Positions 25,540 through 34,937 of a stretch of 48,719 nucleotides of DNA are shown here, piece by piece. Each line of letters starts with the position of its first letter. The first letter of the stretch is position 1. The notes beneath the pieces are model-generated. The model did no database searches, had not been told where the DNA came from, and worked only from the letters and a program-made list of their open reading frames with translations. The DNA is taken from NCBI GenBank assembly GCA_031260015.1, contig JAIRKR010000010.1, positions 1-48,719 of the forward strand. Reading direction: 5' to 3'. The DNA is from Puniceicoccales bacterium (lineage in GTDB: Bacteria; Verrucomicrobiota; Verrucomicrobiia; Opitutales; UBA9783). A program made the position numbers and the translations under genes.

Positions 25540-26811
25540 CTACATGCGCGACAAAACGGCCACGCATTCCAAGTGTTTTGTCTGGGGGAACATGTCAAAA
25601 GCTTGCAGTTCTAGAATTTTATATTGCGGCGCCAACGTTAAAACGCGTTTTAAATCTCTGGCTTGCGTGTCCGGAGCACAGGAAATGTAAACCATAATGG
25701 CAGGTTGAAATTGAATCAATTGTTGCAGAAAACTTTCGGAACAACCCTTACGAGGCGGATCTATAACAACGAGGGTTTGATCTTTGGGAAACGCAATACC
25801 CTTGAAAATAGTTTCAGCCTCTCCCTGTTGCATTTGGCCGTTATCAACGTGATTGAGCTGCATATTTTTTTGCGCTAGTGTGATGGAGGGTTCGTCAACT
25901 TCAATGCCCACAAACTGCCGCATCGATTTCGCAAGAATGATACCAAATATACCCACGCCGCAATAAGCGTCTATGAGGTAGTGGATGGGTCCAAATTGTA
26001 GGCATAGTTGTTGTAGGTATTGCAATATAGATTCTAAAATATGAGGATTATTTTGAAAAAAGTTTCCCGCCTGAAAGAGGAAATCATAACCGCACACTTG
26101 TGTCCGTGCAACCGCTTTAGGGTTAGTTAAAACCCCTTGGCTACAATCTCGCAGCAACAAGGTACCGCTCTTTATTTGCAAATTTTGTCTCGTTTGGGTA
26201 CGTATTTCGGGTAAACAAGTATTAATGGGATCGCTTGCAATGCAACATTGAGGAACATCAACCAATGAACGTTTTCTGCCGTAAGCTAGAAAACCAATGG
26301 GAAAATTATTTGTACAATTCCGTTCGAAATGCGGCGTTATTTTGGTCCGGTATCCATAAACTTTTTTCGAAGCTTGAACGGGCTTAACTTTGGCGGATAA
26401 TTTTGCAATGCGTTCCAGACAATCCGTAACCTGTCGATACTTCCACTCAAGTTGCTTTTCGTACACCATGTGTTGATATTGACATCCACCGCATTGGCCA
26501 AAAAGAGGACATGGAGGTGAAATACGATCCTGGGATGCTTGCAATACTTCGATTAAATCTGCTTCCGAATAATTTGTATGGTTTTTGAAAATACGTACGC
26601 GCACACGTTCTCCAGGAATTACAAAAGGGACCATGACAATCCAATCATTAACACGTGCGATGCCTCGCCCCTCGTTGCTGAGAGATTGAATATCGACCGT
26701 CAACTCATCGTGGTAATGAAAAGGTTTATCGGTAAAATGTTTTGGAGGCCTACCTTGCATACCGTTTTTCAGAATTAGCGAATTCAATCCCAAAAGGGAA
26801 GTAAAAAACAA
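25540..26811 (-). CDS. 23S rRNA (uracil-5-)-methyltransferase, RlmD/TrmA family
   Basis: A SAM-dependent RNA m5U methyltransferase. The product of up to 423 residues contains an N-terminal TRAM RNA-binding domain (about 35-90), a four-cysteine iron-sulfur site CPLFGQCGGCQYQH (about 111-124) together with a later Cys, a central domain, and the methyltransferase domain with FQNN, DAYCGVGIFG (SAM loop), VVIDPPRKG and the catalytic cysteine loop YISCAPDTQARDL. The iron-sulfur motif points to RlmD/RlmCD (U1939-type) rather than TrmA. The start may be the ATG at 26811 or the later one at 26760. The symporter gene follows 46 bases downstream on the same strand. Confidence 0.93.
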   Translation of the reverse strand: MFFTSLLGLNSLILKNGMQGRPPKHFTDKPFHYHDELTVDIQSLSNEGRGIARVNDWIVMVPFVIPGERVRVRIFKNHTNYSEADLIEVLQASQDRISPPCPLFGQCGGCQYQHMVYEKQLEWKYRQVTDCLERIAKLSAKVKPVQASKKVYGYRTKITPHFERNCTNNFPIGFLAYGRKRSLVDVPQCCIASDPINTCLPEIRTQTRQNLQIKSGTLLLRDCSQGVLTNPKAVARTQVCGYDFLFQAGNFFQNNPHILESILQYLQQLCLQFGPIHYLIDAYCGVGIFGIILAKSMRQFVGIEVDEPSITLAQKNMQLNHVDNGQMQQGEAETIFKGIAFPKDQTLVVIDPPRKGCSESFLQQLIQFQPAIMVYISCAPDTQARDLKRVLTLAPQYKILELQAFDMFPQTKHLECVAVLSRM

Positions 26812-26929
26812 ATTCCGTAATACGTATACAGTAAACCCTCATGGAGCATGGAATTTTACTTCGGCAAAAAATCCTATCCGCACGTTTTCGAAAAAATTTT
26901 AAAATGCCAGACGCCCGTTGATAAGATAC

Positions 26930-27589
26930 TCAGCGAATATTATGAGGATTTCTGTCGTAGGATATGCCAAAAAAAGAAAATTTTTTCGACGCCTTAATTT
27001 TCTGCACAGCATGCCAATGATTTACGATGTGATCTCCGTAAGAATCATGAGCACGTTTTGCCAGTTTCAGCGATTTATATTTTTTTTTCTCATATCCCGG
27101 GTAAGCCCATAAGCCGCCTAAATCTTCCACGCACAAAGCACACCCTCTTTTTAAAACATTTTGGAATCGTGGATCCACGCACGGTTGCCTTAGGGGCTGC
27201 TTACTCCCATATGCTTTTAAATGTTGTATTTGGGCGCGAATGCCTTCCAAAGGTGTTTTAAAATAATATCCCTGTTGACCATGACCGATGGTCCCTAAGC
27301 CTGAAAAATTATTTTGCTGCGGTTTTACATCGCCGCCAAAACGAAAAAATCCTGTTTCCACCAAACTTTGCGTAAAGGCGATGTCTCCCCGGACTCCCTC
27401 TTTTTCGCCTTCCCGCAAATAAATGGGAATATAAGATGCGTATTTTGAAGCTTTTGGATTTTTACTGAGCAAATAACGCTCCATTTGTTCCCGTGTACAC
27501 ACGGCTTTTCCCATAATGGATACCTTTGCTTCGGAGATAGAATGGATTGAAAATAAGATTACTACCCCCACATATTTGAGTACTTTCAC
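26930..27589 (-). CDS. Secreted glucosaminidase-domain protein (GH73-like)
   Basis: A 219-residue exported protein with signal peptide MKVLKYVGVVILFSIHSISEA (GTG start at 27589). The single domain matches endo-beta-N-acetylglucosaminidases of the GH73/LytG-like type: EGVRGDIAFTQSLVETGFFR with the likely catalytic Glu (about 79), FGGDVKPQQNNFSGLGTIG, IRAQIQHLKAYGS, CVDPRFQNV and LGGLWAYPGY. It probably trims peptidoglycan glycan strands in the periplasm. Four cysteines in the domain could form disulfides. It is divergent from the moxR-bat operon and 133 bases from it. Confidence 0.9.
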   Translation of the reverse strand: MKVLKYVGVVILFSIHSISEAKVSIMGKAVCTREQMERYLLSKNPKASKYASYIPIYLREGEKEGVRGDIAFTQSLVETGFFRFGGDVKPQQNNFSGLGTIGHGQQGYYFKTPLEGIRAQIQHLKAYGSKQPLRQPCVDPRFQNVLKRGCALCVEDLGGLWAYPGYEKKKYKSLKLAKRAHDSYGDHIVNHWHAVQKIKASKKFSFFGISYDRNPHNIR

Positions 27590-27679
27590 TCAATCTTTAA
27601 ACGAAAAATTTTACCAAGAATCAAGCCATTTTATCCGGTAAAAACATCTTAAAATCGTTACCTTGCAATTAAGTTAACA

Positions 27680-27708
27680 TTGACAAAAAACGTTCCCACA
27701 TGTACAGT
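27680..27708 (+). promoter_or_regulatory. Sigma-70 type promoter of the moxR-bat operon
   Basis: TTGACA at 27680-27685, a 17-base spacer, then TACAGT at 27703-27708. The start of transcription should fall near 27715, only about eight bases before the ATG at 27723, leaving no room for a normal Shine-Dalgarno sequence. Confidence 0.65.
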
Positions 27709-27722
27709 AACGCACAATTATT

Positions 27723-28730
27723 ATGGAAACAATGATGAATTCGCAGATGAGTTTATCGGAACTCAATGAATGTATTCAAGAACAAACCGCTTGGATTGAT
27801 CTATTAAAAACAGAGATTGGAAAGGTGGTTATAGGTAATAAGACCATTATAGATCGATTATTAATAGGTTTGTTGAGTAATGGGCATATTTTATTGGAAG
27901 GAATGCCGGGTCTTGCCAAGACTTTGTTGATAAAGACGTTGGCTCAATTGTTCCAATTGAAATTCCAACGTATTCAGTTTACGCCCGATTTACTGCCTGC
28001 GGATATTATCGGAACTCTCATTTACAACCCACACCAAGGGCAATTCACCGCTAAAAAAGGTCCTATCTTTACCCATATTCTGCTTGCCGATGAAATCAAT
28101 CGGTCGCCCGCTAAAGTCCAAAGTGCTTTGCTAGAAGGTATGCAAGAAAGACAAGTTACGTTGGGCGATACGACATACCCGCTCGAAAACCCTTTCTTGG
28201 TACTCGCAACGCAGAATCCGGTCGAACAGGAAGGAACCTATCCCTTGCCTGAAGCCCAATTGGACCGCTTTATGTTAAAAATTACCACCCAATACCCCTC
28301 TTGGCAGGAAGAACGTATGATTTTGGATGCGAAAACCTCCACCCAGCCAAGTGAGGAAGTCCACGGTTTCCTTGCGCAGCAAGTTATTTTGGAAAGTCGG
28401 CAGTGGATCGATAAAATCTATATGGATGATAAAATTCGAGATTATATTGTTCACATCGTTTACGCCACAAGAACTCCCGAAAAATATCATTTATCCATCA
28501 ACAATCTTATTCGCTACGGTGCTTCTCCCAGGGGAACGATTGCGCTAACGTTGGCGGCTAAAGCTTCTGCATTCTTAAAACATCGCGGCTATGTCATTCC
28601 GCAGGATGTAAAAAGTATTGCACCGGATGTGTTACGACATCGCATTGGTCTTACCTACGAAGCAGAAGCGGAAGAAATTTCAAGCGATCAAGTGATTGCA
28701 AATATTTTAGAGACGGTGCCAGTCCCCTAA
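27723..28730 (+). CDS. MoxR-family AAA+ ATPase
   Basis: The 335-residue AAA+ ATPase of the MoxR APE2220-like type always found with DUF58/VWA genes; members are thought to act as chaperones on VWA partners. Walker A is GMPGLAKT (about 60-67), Walker B with DEINRSP (about 123-129), sensor 1 at LATQNPVEQEGTYPLPEAQLDRF (partly shown) and the C-terminal lid has YGASPRG and DVLRHRIGLTYEAEAE. It is the first gene of an eight-gene operon running to 35683. The next gene starts two bases after its TAA. Several in-frame methionines lie at the start (METMMNSQM); the first is placed right behind the promoter. Confidence 0.96.
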   Translation: METMMNSQMSLSELNECIQEQTAWIDLLKTEIGKVVIGNKTIIDRLLIGLLSNGHILLEGMPGLAKTLLIKTLAQLFQLKFQRIQFTPDLLPADIIGTLIYNPHQGQFTAKKGPIFTHILLADEINRSPAKVQSALLEGMQERQVTLGDTTYPLENPFLVLATQNPVEQEGTYPLPEAQLDRFMLKITTQYPSWQEERMILDAKTSTQPSEEVHGFLAQQVILESRQWIDKIYMDDKIRDYIVHIVYATRTPEKYHLSINNLIRYGASPRGTIALTLAAKASAFLKHRGYVIPQDVKSIAPDVLRHRIGLTYEAEAEEISSDQVIANILETVPVP

Positions 28731-28731
28731 T

Positions 28732-29646
28732 ATGTCTGACGAAAACAAAGTACATGCGACTTTGCGCAAAGTGCGTCAAATTGAATTGCGTGCACGTGTT
28801 TTGCTCAATGAAGTACTGAGTGGTACCTATCACAGTGTATTTAAGGGACAAGGTGTCAATTTTGAAGAAGTACGGGAATATTATTTTGGCGACGAAATTC
28901 GTTTTATTGACTGGAATATTACTGCCAAAATGGGGCACCCTTATATTAAAATCTTTCGTGAAGAACGTGAACTTACTTTGTTATTGGCCGTAGACATCAG
29001 CGGATCCAACGAATGGGGATCCAAACTGCAGACCAAACGCGAGTTTTCCGCAGAAGTTGCCAGCGTTTTAGCCTTTTCGGCGGCAAAAAACAATGATAAG
29101 GTAGGATTGGTACTGTTTTCTGACCAAATCGAACTATTCATACCTCCGCGCAAAGGACATCAACATTTATTGCGTATTATTCGGGAAATTCTATTTTTCA
29201 AACCACAACATACCTCCACGCATATTCCAAAATTTTTAAGCGCTCTTGGGCAGCTTCAAAAACGGAAGGCGATTGTTAGCATTATTTCAGATTTTGTCCC
29301 AACGCATTTGGAAAATAACCTAGAAAACGAAACCATCAAATCTTTGTCACTTCTGAATCAGTGTCACGATTTAATTTGCATACGTGTGGATGATCCAAGA
29401 GAACATCAACTGCCGGATGTTGGCTACATCACTTTGCAGGATGCGGAAACCCAGCAATTGTTCTACTTAAATACGCGTTCCATGCAAACGAGGCAACGAT
29501 TTGAAACTTTGGCTCAGGAAAAAATTAAAAACTTTCAAAGTAATTGCCAAAGATGTGGTATTGATGTCATTCAATTACACAATGGACAAGCTTATTTACC
29601 TCTCCTGCAGGCTTTTTTTAACACACGCAAGCAATTAAAACGATGA
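28732..29646 (+). CDS. DUF58 protein with degenerate VWA domain
   Basis: A 304-residue cytoplasmic DUF58 protein. The DUF58 signature GQGVNFEEVREYYFGDEIRFIDW appears at about 42-64 (quoted in part elsewhere as GDEIRFIDWN), followed by a VWA-like domain with a MIDAS motif DISGS (about 86-90) and ISDFVPTH. DUF58 proteins regularly sit between MoxR and Bat VWA genes and are thought to be MoxR clients. The stop TGA overlaps the ATG of the next gene (ATGA), a sign of coupled translation and direct evidence that TGA is a stop codon here. Confidence 0.93.
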   Translation: MSDENKVHATLRKVRQIELRARVLLNEVLSGTYHSVFKGQGVNFEEVREYYFGDEIRFIDWNITAKMGHPYIKIFREERELTLLLAVDISGSNEWGSKLQTKREFSAEVASVLAFSAAKNNDKVGLVLFSDQIELFIPPRKGHQHLLRIIREILFFKPQHTSTHIPKFLSALGQLQKRKAIVSIISDFVPTHLENNLENETIKSLSLLNQCHDLICIRVDDPREHQLPDVGYITLQDAETQQLFYLNTRSMQTRQRFETLAQEKIKNFQSNCQRCGIDVIQLHNGQAYLPLLQAFFNTRKQLKR

Positions 29647-30416
29647 AATGGGTACAAGTTCTACTGCTTATTCTTTATTTTAATACGGTTACGAAAGTGG
29701 ACGAAGGTGCTTCGGTTATGAATGAGCGTACTCCATCAATCCATGAAGAAGAGGATTCGAACGAAGCAACTACCGTAAAAATTCAAGAGGATGATTCTGT
29801 TATCCAACCGACTTTCGTAACGCAATCGTCACGGGATGCGGTTGCAAACGATGAAACAACCCCTATTCTGGCGGAAGATTCCATAGATGAAGATATTCAA
29901 GATATTCGCCCCGTCGTCACATTACCTTGGGGTTGGAAAAGTATTCTCATCTGGAGTTTATTGGGACTGATGATAGTTTTCGTCATGATTTACGTCATTT
30001 ATAGGCGCAGAACCCATCGAATTAGAAAAAGTTTGGTCCCCATGGATCCTTATGCGCAAGCGCTGGGCGGTATTGAAAATGCTCGAAAATATATTCAGGA
30101 AAAAAGTCCAAAAACATTTGCAAATTTACTCACGGATGCCGTCCGCCAATATTTGTCACTTGTATTCCATCTTCCTGCTCCCGAGTGCACCACCGAAGAA
30201 GTTTTGGAGCGCATTCGTGAAATTTCGTATTTCGATTCCAATCTCCAAATGTGCATTGAAAATTTTCTCAAACAATGCGACATCGCCAAATTTACTCAAC
30301 GACCTCTGGAGCATGAATCCAGAAATGCTTTGTACACGGAAGCAAAGCAGATCGTCAATTACGCAGAGAAATTACATCAAAGCCGACAACAATCTTCCAC
30401 TGAAAGTTCCGCATAA
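29643..30416 (+). CDS. Bat-operon single-span membrane protein (DUF4381-like)
   Basis: A 257-residue protein. The N-terminal hydrophobic stretch MKWVQVLLLILYFNTV looks like a signal peptide or anchor, then an acidic Glu/Asp/Thr-rich linker (about 25-90), one clear membrane span SILIWSLLGLMIVFVMIYVIY (about 100-120), and a basic, helical cytoplasmic domain with AVRQYLSLVFHLPAPECTTE. Position, length and topology match the DUF4381-type proteins found between DUF58 and BatA in Bat operons. The molecular role is unknown. It overlaps the upstream gene by four bases and ends eight bases before batA. Confidence 0.85.
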   Translation: MKWVQVLLLILYFNTVTKVDEGASVMNERTPSIHEEEDSNEATTVKIQEDDSVIQPTFVTQSSRDAVANDETTPILAEDSIDEDIQDIRPVVTLPWGWKSILIWSLLGLMIVFVMIYVIYRRRTHRIRKSLVPMDPYAQALGGIENARKYIQEKSPKTFANLLTDAVRQYLSLVFHLPAPECTTEEVLERIREISYFDSNLQMCIENFLKQCDIAKFTQRPLEHESRNALYTEAKQIVNYAEKLHQSRQQSSTESSA

Positions 30417-30424
30417 GCACGTGT

Positions 30425-31372
30425 ATGGAAGAAACATTTGCGTTCAAACACCCCTGGATCCTTATTCATCTATTTTGGATTCCATTGATTTTTGTATGCT
30501 GGTTAAAAACCTGGACGCCGCCCAAGAGCTTAATTTATACAACGGCCAATAATCATCCCAAGATACAAATACCTCCGCACGTAATTCCGTTGTTTTTCAG
30601 GTCTTTGTGTTTGGCAAGCATTCTATTGGGGATAGCTCAGCCGCAGAGGATATACACGCATCGGCAATGCCAAAGCAGTGGTATCGATCTGATTTTAGCG
30701 CTCGATCTTTCGAGTTCTATGCGAGTCCCCGATTTTGCCATCAACCAATTTCAAAGGGTTACACGCATCCAGGCTGCCAAGGCTGTTATTGCAGAATTTA
30801 TTCAACAACGGCAATATGACCGCATTGGCCTTGTAACGTTTGCCCGTTATCCTTATTTGGTGAGCCCTCTTACCTTAAATCATGCTTGGTTGCTCAAAAA
30901 TTTAGATCGTTTAAATGCGGGACTTATTGAGGATGGTACGGCCATCGGCAGCGCTATTACCATGTGCGTGAACCGGCTTAAGGACTTGCAGGCCAAGACC
31001 CGCATCATCATCCTATTGACGGATGGTGTCAATAATTGCGGCAATGTTGCTCCCATTATGGCTGCGGAAGCGGCGGAACATTTTCAAACAAAAATTTACA
31101 CCATCGTTGTTGGCAACGATCAATTTTTTCCCGTGGACGAGCAAACACTTGTGCAGGTAGCCGAAAAAACCGGTGGCCGTTTCTATCGAGCTTACGATGT
31201 ATCTACTCTGAAACAAATTTACAAAGAAATTGATCAATTGGAAAAAACAAAAATTTCACTGGAGGGTCACACGACCTGTTCAGAGCTGTTTACCCTATGT
31301 CTGTGGTTGGCCCTCGCATTTTTTTCTGTAGAACAAATTTTAAAAAATAGCCGTTATCGCACGCTACCATGA
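30425..31372 (+). CDS. batA: BatA-type membrane VWA protein
   Basis: A 315-residue aerotolerance-type protein: two N-terminal membrane spans (IHLFWIPLIFVCWL and VIPLFFRSLCLASILLGIA), a VWA domain with an intact MIDAS motif DLSSS (about 93-97), the second motif at DGTAIGSAI and the third at LTDGVNN, then one C-terminal span near the end. The VWA domain should sit on the periplasmic side. In the Bat system, BatA and BatB are thought to form a complex with the TPR proteins. Its TGA overlaps the ATG of batB (ATGA). BatA and BatB are assigned by order; they are paralogues. Confidence 0.93.
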   Translation: MEETFAFKHPWILIHLFWIPLIFVCWLKTWTPPKSLIYTTANNHPKIQIPPHVIPLFFRSLCLASILLGIAQPQRIYTHRQCQSSGIDLILALDLSSSMRVPDFAINQFQRVTRIQAAKAVIAEFIQQRQYDRIGLVTFARYPYLVSPLTLNHAWLLKNLDRLNAGLIEDGTAIGSAITMCVNRLKDLQAKTRIIILLTDGVNNCGNVAPIMAAEAAEHFQTKIYTIVVGNDQFFPVDEQTLVQVAEKTGGRFYRAYDVSTLKQIYKEIDQLEKTKISLEGHTTCSELFTLCLWLALAFFSVEQILKNSRYRTLP

Positions 31373-32370
31373 AGTTTCAATCTTCTTATGTTTGGATTTT
31401 GGGAATTATCTACGTTACTTTGCTGTACGTAGTCGCATTTTTCGTTCAACGTAAAACAAATAAGTTATTGCATACGTGGTCACAGCAAAAATACTTACCT
31501 ATTCAATATACGCGCCCCATTGCATACAAAATTAGTCGTTGGGTTTTGCTACTGGGACTTGTTGCTTTATTTATGGCATTGGCACGGCCCCAGTGGGGTG
31601 AAGTGACTGAAAAACGTCAGCAAACGGGACTCAACGTATTGTTTGCCATCGACACCTCCAAAAGCATGTTGGCCAACGATGTCAGGCCCAATCGTCTTGA
31701 TTTGGCCAAATTGAGCATCGAGGAACTGTTGAAGTCGTTGCAAGGTAACCAAGTAGGACTTATTGCGTTTGCCGGAAATGCATTTCTGCAGTGTCCTACA
31801 ACGGCGGATCACGGTGCTTTTAAGCTTTCGCTGCGTGCTTTGGATACGAATGTTATTCCACGAGGGGGTACCAACCTATCGGAAGCCATTCAACTTGCAA
31901 TCCGTACCTTCGATACAAACGCGAGCTACAAACAACTTATTTTGTTGACGGATGGGGAAAACTTGTCCGGAGACGTGATGCAGGCTGCAAAGGAGGCCTC
32001 TCAAAACGGTGTTGTCATCCATACGGTCGGCATAGGGTCCGAGAAAGGGACGAGCATCGGCATTAAAAACGAACGTGGCATTATTGAATACCTAAAGGAT
32101 GCCCAGGGCAAAATAGTCATTACCCGTTTGGATGAAAATACGTTAAAACAAATTGCACAAATAACACGGGGATTTTATGTTCCTTTGGGTAATGCCGGAG
32201 AAGGTCTGCAACAAATTTATAACGTAGCCTTAAAACACTTACCTAAAGAAAACTTTGACAGTGAAGACAAGATCCCTATAGAACGTTTTCATGGGTTTGC
32301 CGGATTGGCATTTCTGTTTTTACTGTTAGAGCCTTGCCTATTTTTCAGAAAAGGAAAGATGCGATTTTAA
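31369..32370 (+). CDS. batB: BatB-type membrane VWA protein
   Basis: A 333-residue paralogue of the upstream gene: two N-terminal spans (YVWILGIIYVTLLYVVAFFV and WVLLLGLVALFMALARPQWG, a typical BatB ending of the second span), a VWA domain with MIDAS DTSKS (about 95-99), RGGTNLSEAI and LTDGENLSGD, and a final membrane span (HGFAGLAFLFLLLEPCLFF). The ARPQWG motif right after the second span is very common in BatB. It overlaps batA by four bases and ends one base before batC. Confidence 0.93.
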   Translation: MKFQSSYVWILGIIYVTLLYVVAFFVQRKTNKLLHTWSQQKYLPIQYTRPIAYKISRWVLLLGLVALFMALARPQWGEVTEKRQQTGLNVLFAIDTSKSMLANDVRPNRLDLAKLSIEELLKSLQGNQVGLIAFAGNAFLQCPTTADHGAFKLSLRALDTNVIPRGGTNLSEAIQLAIRTFDTNASYKQLILLTDGENLSGDVMQAAKEASQNGVVIHTVGIGSEKGTSIGIKNERGIIEYLKDAQGKIVITRLDENTLKQIAQITRGFYVPLGNAGEGLQQIYNVALKHLPKENFDSEDKIPIERFHGFAGLAFLFLLLEPCLFFRKGKMRF

Positions 32371-32371
32371 G

Positions 32372-33121
32372 ATGAAAATTGAATGTTTATTGCTTCTTAT
32401 ATTCTGTAGCTTGACAAATTTTTTAAAAGGTGAAACAAGTCCATTGACTGCAGCAAAAGCCCGCCATCAAAAATACTGCGAACAACATCCCGACGTTTGG
32501 CAAGGACATTACAATTTGGCCAATATTCATTATAAAGAAGAAGCCTTTGATGAAGCGCAAATATCCTATGAACAAGCGCTCGAAAAATGTACGCGTCCGC
32601 AGGAACAGGAAAGCATATTTTATAATTTAGGTAATACTTACTATCGCCAGTTCCAACAAACTCAAGATGTCAAGCAACAGATGGCGAGCTTGGAAAAAAG
32701 TATTAAATTTTTTGAAAGTACACTTGCGCTCAATGCCGAAGCAGAAGATGCCCGGCATAATTTAGAAGTTGCAAAAAAAGCCTTTGAAAAATTGAAAAAA
32801 AACCAAGAGCAACAAGATCAGGAGCAACCACAGGATAATTCTAACAATACATCCAACGACTCCAATGCAAACAATGAATCGTCTTCAAAGGAGAATGAAC
32901 CAGAAAATAAAGCACCCGAAAAACAGCAGCAACAACAGCCACCAAACCGCATGAATGAAAGTGCTCCCCAGCAGGCTCCGATGCCCCAGCAAGAAAAATC
33001 TCAGCAAGAAATGGAGACTTTACTCAATAGCACCAAAGGGGATGAAAAAGTACTGCCCATGAATTTTTCCAACAATTCTCAAAATTTACCCGAGGATCTA
33101 GAGGTTTTACACGATTGGTGA
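32372..33121 (+). CDS. batC: BatC-type TPR protein
   Basis: A 249-residue exported TPR protein. Signal peptide MKIECLLLLIFCSLTNFLKG; two or three TPR units (VWQGHYNLANIHYKEEAFDEAQ and SIFYNLGNTYYRQ regions; EDARHNLEVAKKAFEKL); then a long Gln/Asn/Glu/Ser-rich low-complexity tail (about 145-215), and the conserved C-terminal motif METLLNSTKGDEKVLPM, which is typical of BatC. It is thought to scaffold the BatA/BatB complex in the periplasm. TGA stop; batD begins five bases later. Confidence 0.9.
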   Translation: MKIECLLLLIFCSLTNFLKGETSPLTAAKARHQKYCEQHPDVWQGHYNLANIHYKEEAFDEAQISYEQALEKCTRPQEQESIFYNLGNTYYRQFQQTQDVKQQMASLEKSIKFFESTLALNAEAEDARHNLEVAKKAFEKLKKNQEQQDQEQPQDNSNNTSNDSNANNESSSKENEPENKAPEKQQQQQPPNRMNESAPQQAPMPQQEKSQQEMETLLNSTKGDEKVLPMNFSNNSQNLPEDLEVLHDW

Positions 33122-33125
33122 TGGT

Positions 33126-34937
33126 ATGCTTTTACGAAAAAAATATTGTCAATGGGGGTGTGTCCTATTTCTCTGCAGTCAAGGATTAGGTAACACAGAT
33201 GTCGCATTTGAAGCGACGTTTCATCCCTCGACCATTCACCTGGGTGAACGTACAACGTGGATGGTAACGGCTAAAAATGTTATTGTACGTCAAGTGAATT
33301 TCCCCCAACCCAGGGTCGATAATTTACGACTCAAATACGAAAGCGGAACTTTCAACACACAAATCATAAATGGTATTTCCCAGCAATCCACACTGTGGCG
33401 CTTTTCTGCTTTCCCTCAGAGTGCGGGTACTTTTCAAATACCGGAAATCAACATCGACGTTCAGGGACAAACCTATACGATTCCCAGTTCGACCCTGACG
33501 GTGTTACCTGCGGATGCCCGTATGCAACAGAACACAGCCGGTACCTCTACCCCCATCTTTTTACATCTAGAACACAAAATGCCCAACACCTGGTATCTTG
33601 GACAAAGTTGCCCAATGGAAATCCAACTGTTGATAGCAGATGATGTACGCGGTCAACTTACCAATTTACCTCAAAAAAATGGAGATACTTTTGCAACCAC
33701 ACATCTAACGGATGCGCCCGAAAAAACTTACAAAAGCATTCAAGGCACAAATTACCAATGCATCTCTTGGGCAACGCTTGTTACACCTCTAAAGTCGGGT
33801 CCACAAACTTTAAGTTTTAATTTGGATTTGATGATAGAGCAGCCCTCCGTGCTTAATCCAAGGTTAGATGATGAGGATGACAATGACTTACTATCATTTT
33901 TTAACCATAGCTTCAGCAGTGTTTTTTCGCAACCTAAAGCCCTAACCGTCGATACCGCACCCCTCAAGGTGGTCGTTCAACCGCTTCCTACGCCACAACC
34001 GCAGCCTTTTCATCAAGCCATTGGGTATTTTCAATTGGCAAGTCCAAGGATTGAAGAAAAGGAAGCCATTCAGGATGAGCCTATCACATTCCACGTTACA
34101 TTGCAGGGATCGGGGAATTTCGAAAGAATTCAAGAGCCCACTTTAATCTTTGATGCGGGAGAATGGCGAACTTATCTACCTAAGTCCAATTTTGAACCTT
34201 CGGATAGGTTGGGTTTTACGGGGAAAATGCACTACGAATACCTTATCGTTCCGCTGAAATCGGGAGAAATAGAACTACCGCTTGTACATTTTTGTTACTT
34301 TGATACCACAACGCAATCCTATGTCCATCTAAAAAAAGCTTACCCTTTTAAACTCAACGTTAAACCGCCCATAAAGGCGTCTCAGGCGCAGACCTTACCC
34401 AGGGAAGTCAAGACATCGCCCGAACCTTCCATTCCCTTGTTTGGAAAAATTATTTTACAAAACATTCGTTGGGAGAATCCACAATGGTTGTGGCAAAGAA
34501 CGAATTTTTACCTGCTCCAATGGATACTGGTTTTAATAAGTCTAGGTTTAAGTTTCATGGGCATTCGTTACCATAGACGCACTTATAATAAGGCGTATCA
34601 GCTCAAAATGCAGCATAAAATTTTGTACAAAAAGACCGAAAGAGCATTGAAGCAAGCTTTTAATGCACGGGACGTAAGCGCATTTTATAGCTGCGCTTAC
34701 AAAATTGTTTCCCTAACCATTTTGCTAAAATGTAAACGGCAAAATATTACGGTAAATGAAATAGACGATTTGGTAACACAACTTGCCAATTTGGGGATTC
34801 AATTACCCAACGAACAATTGCAATATTTACAATCGCTCGAACAAAAGTATCGACAGAGTCAATTTGGCCAATTTAATGACGAGCAATGTCCAGATTCCCT
34901 ACAAGATCTAAAAGATTTACTACGCGCAATAAAATGA
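33126..34937 (+). CDS. batD: BatD oxygen-tolerance-type protein
   Basis: A 603-residue exported, membrane-anchored protein. An N-terminal signal sequence (YCQWGCVLFLCSQGLG) is followed by repeated beta-sandwich domains: EATFHPSTIHLGERTTWMVT (about 28-47), WRFSAFPQSAGTFQIPEI (about 96), a middle copy with LEHKMPNTWYLGQS, and ITFHVTLQGSGNFERI near 325. One membrane span lies at about 463-480 (FYLLQWILVLISLGLSFMG), and a cytoplasmic helical tail follows. Domain order and length fit BatD. Its TGA stop overlaps the ATG of batE. Confidence 0.93.
   Translation: MLLRKKYCQWGCVLFLCSQGLGNTDVAFEATFHPSTIHLGERTTWMVTAKNVIVRQVNFPQPRVDNLRLKYESGTFNTQIINGISQQSTLWRFSAFPQSAGTFQIPEINIDVQGQTYTIPSSTLTVLPADARMQQNTAGTSTPIFLHLEHKMPNTWYLGQSCPMEIQLLIADDVRGQLTNLPQKNGDTFATTHLTDAPEKTYKSIQGTNYQCISWATLVTPLKSGPQTLSFNLDLMIEQPSVLNPRLDDEDDNDLLSFFNHSFSSVFSQPKALTVDTAPLKVVVQPLPTPQPQPFHQAIGYFQLASPRIEEKEAIQDEPITFHVTLQGSGNFERIQEPTLIFDAGEWRTYLPKSNFEPSDRLGFTGKMHYEYLIVPLKSGEIELPLVHFCYFDTTTQSYVHLKKAYPFKLNVKPPIKASQAQTLPREVKTSPEPSIPLFGKIILQNIRWENPQWLWQRTNFYLLQWILVLISLGLSFMGIRYHRRTYNKAYQLKMQHKILYKKTERALKQAFNARDVSAFYSCAYKIVSLTILLKCKRQNITVNEIDDLVTQLANLGIQLPNEQLQYLQSLEQKYRQSQFGQFNDEQCPDSLQDLKDLLRAIK

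Noticed and set aside
26848..26997. A 49-codon plus-strand frame (MEFYFGKKSYPHVFE...) between the methyltransferase and glucosaminidase genes
   Set aside because: It overlaps the end of the glucosaminidase gene by 68 bases and no family is recognised; position alone is not enough.
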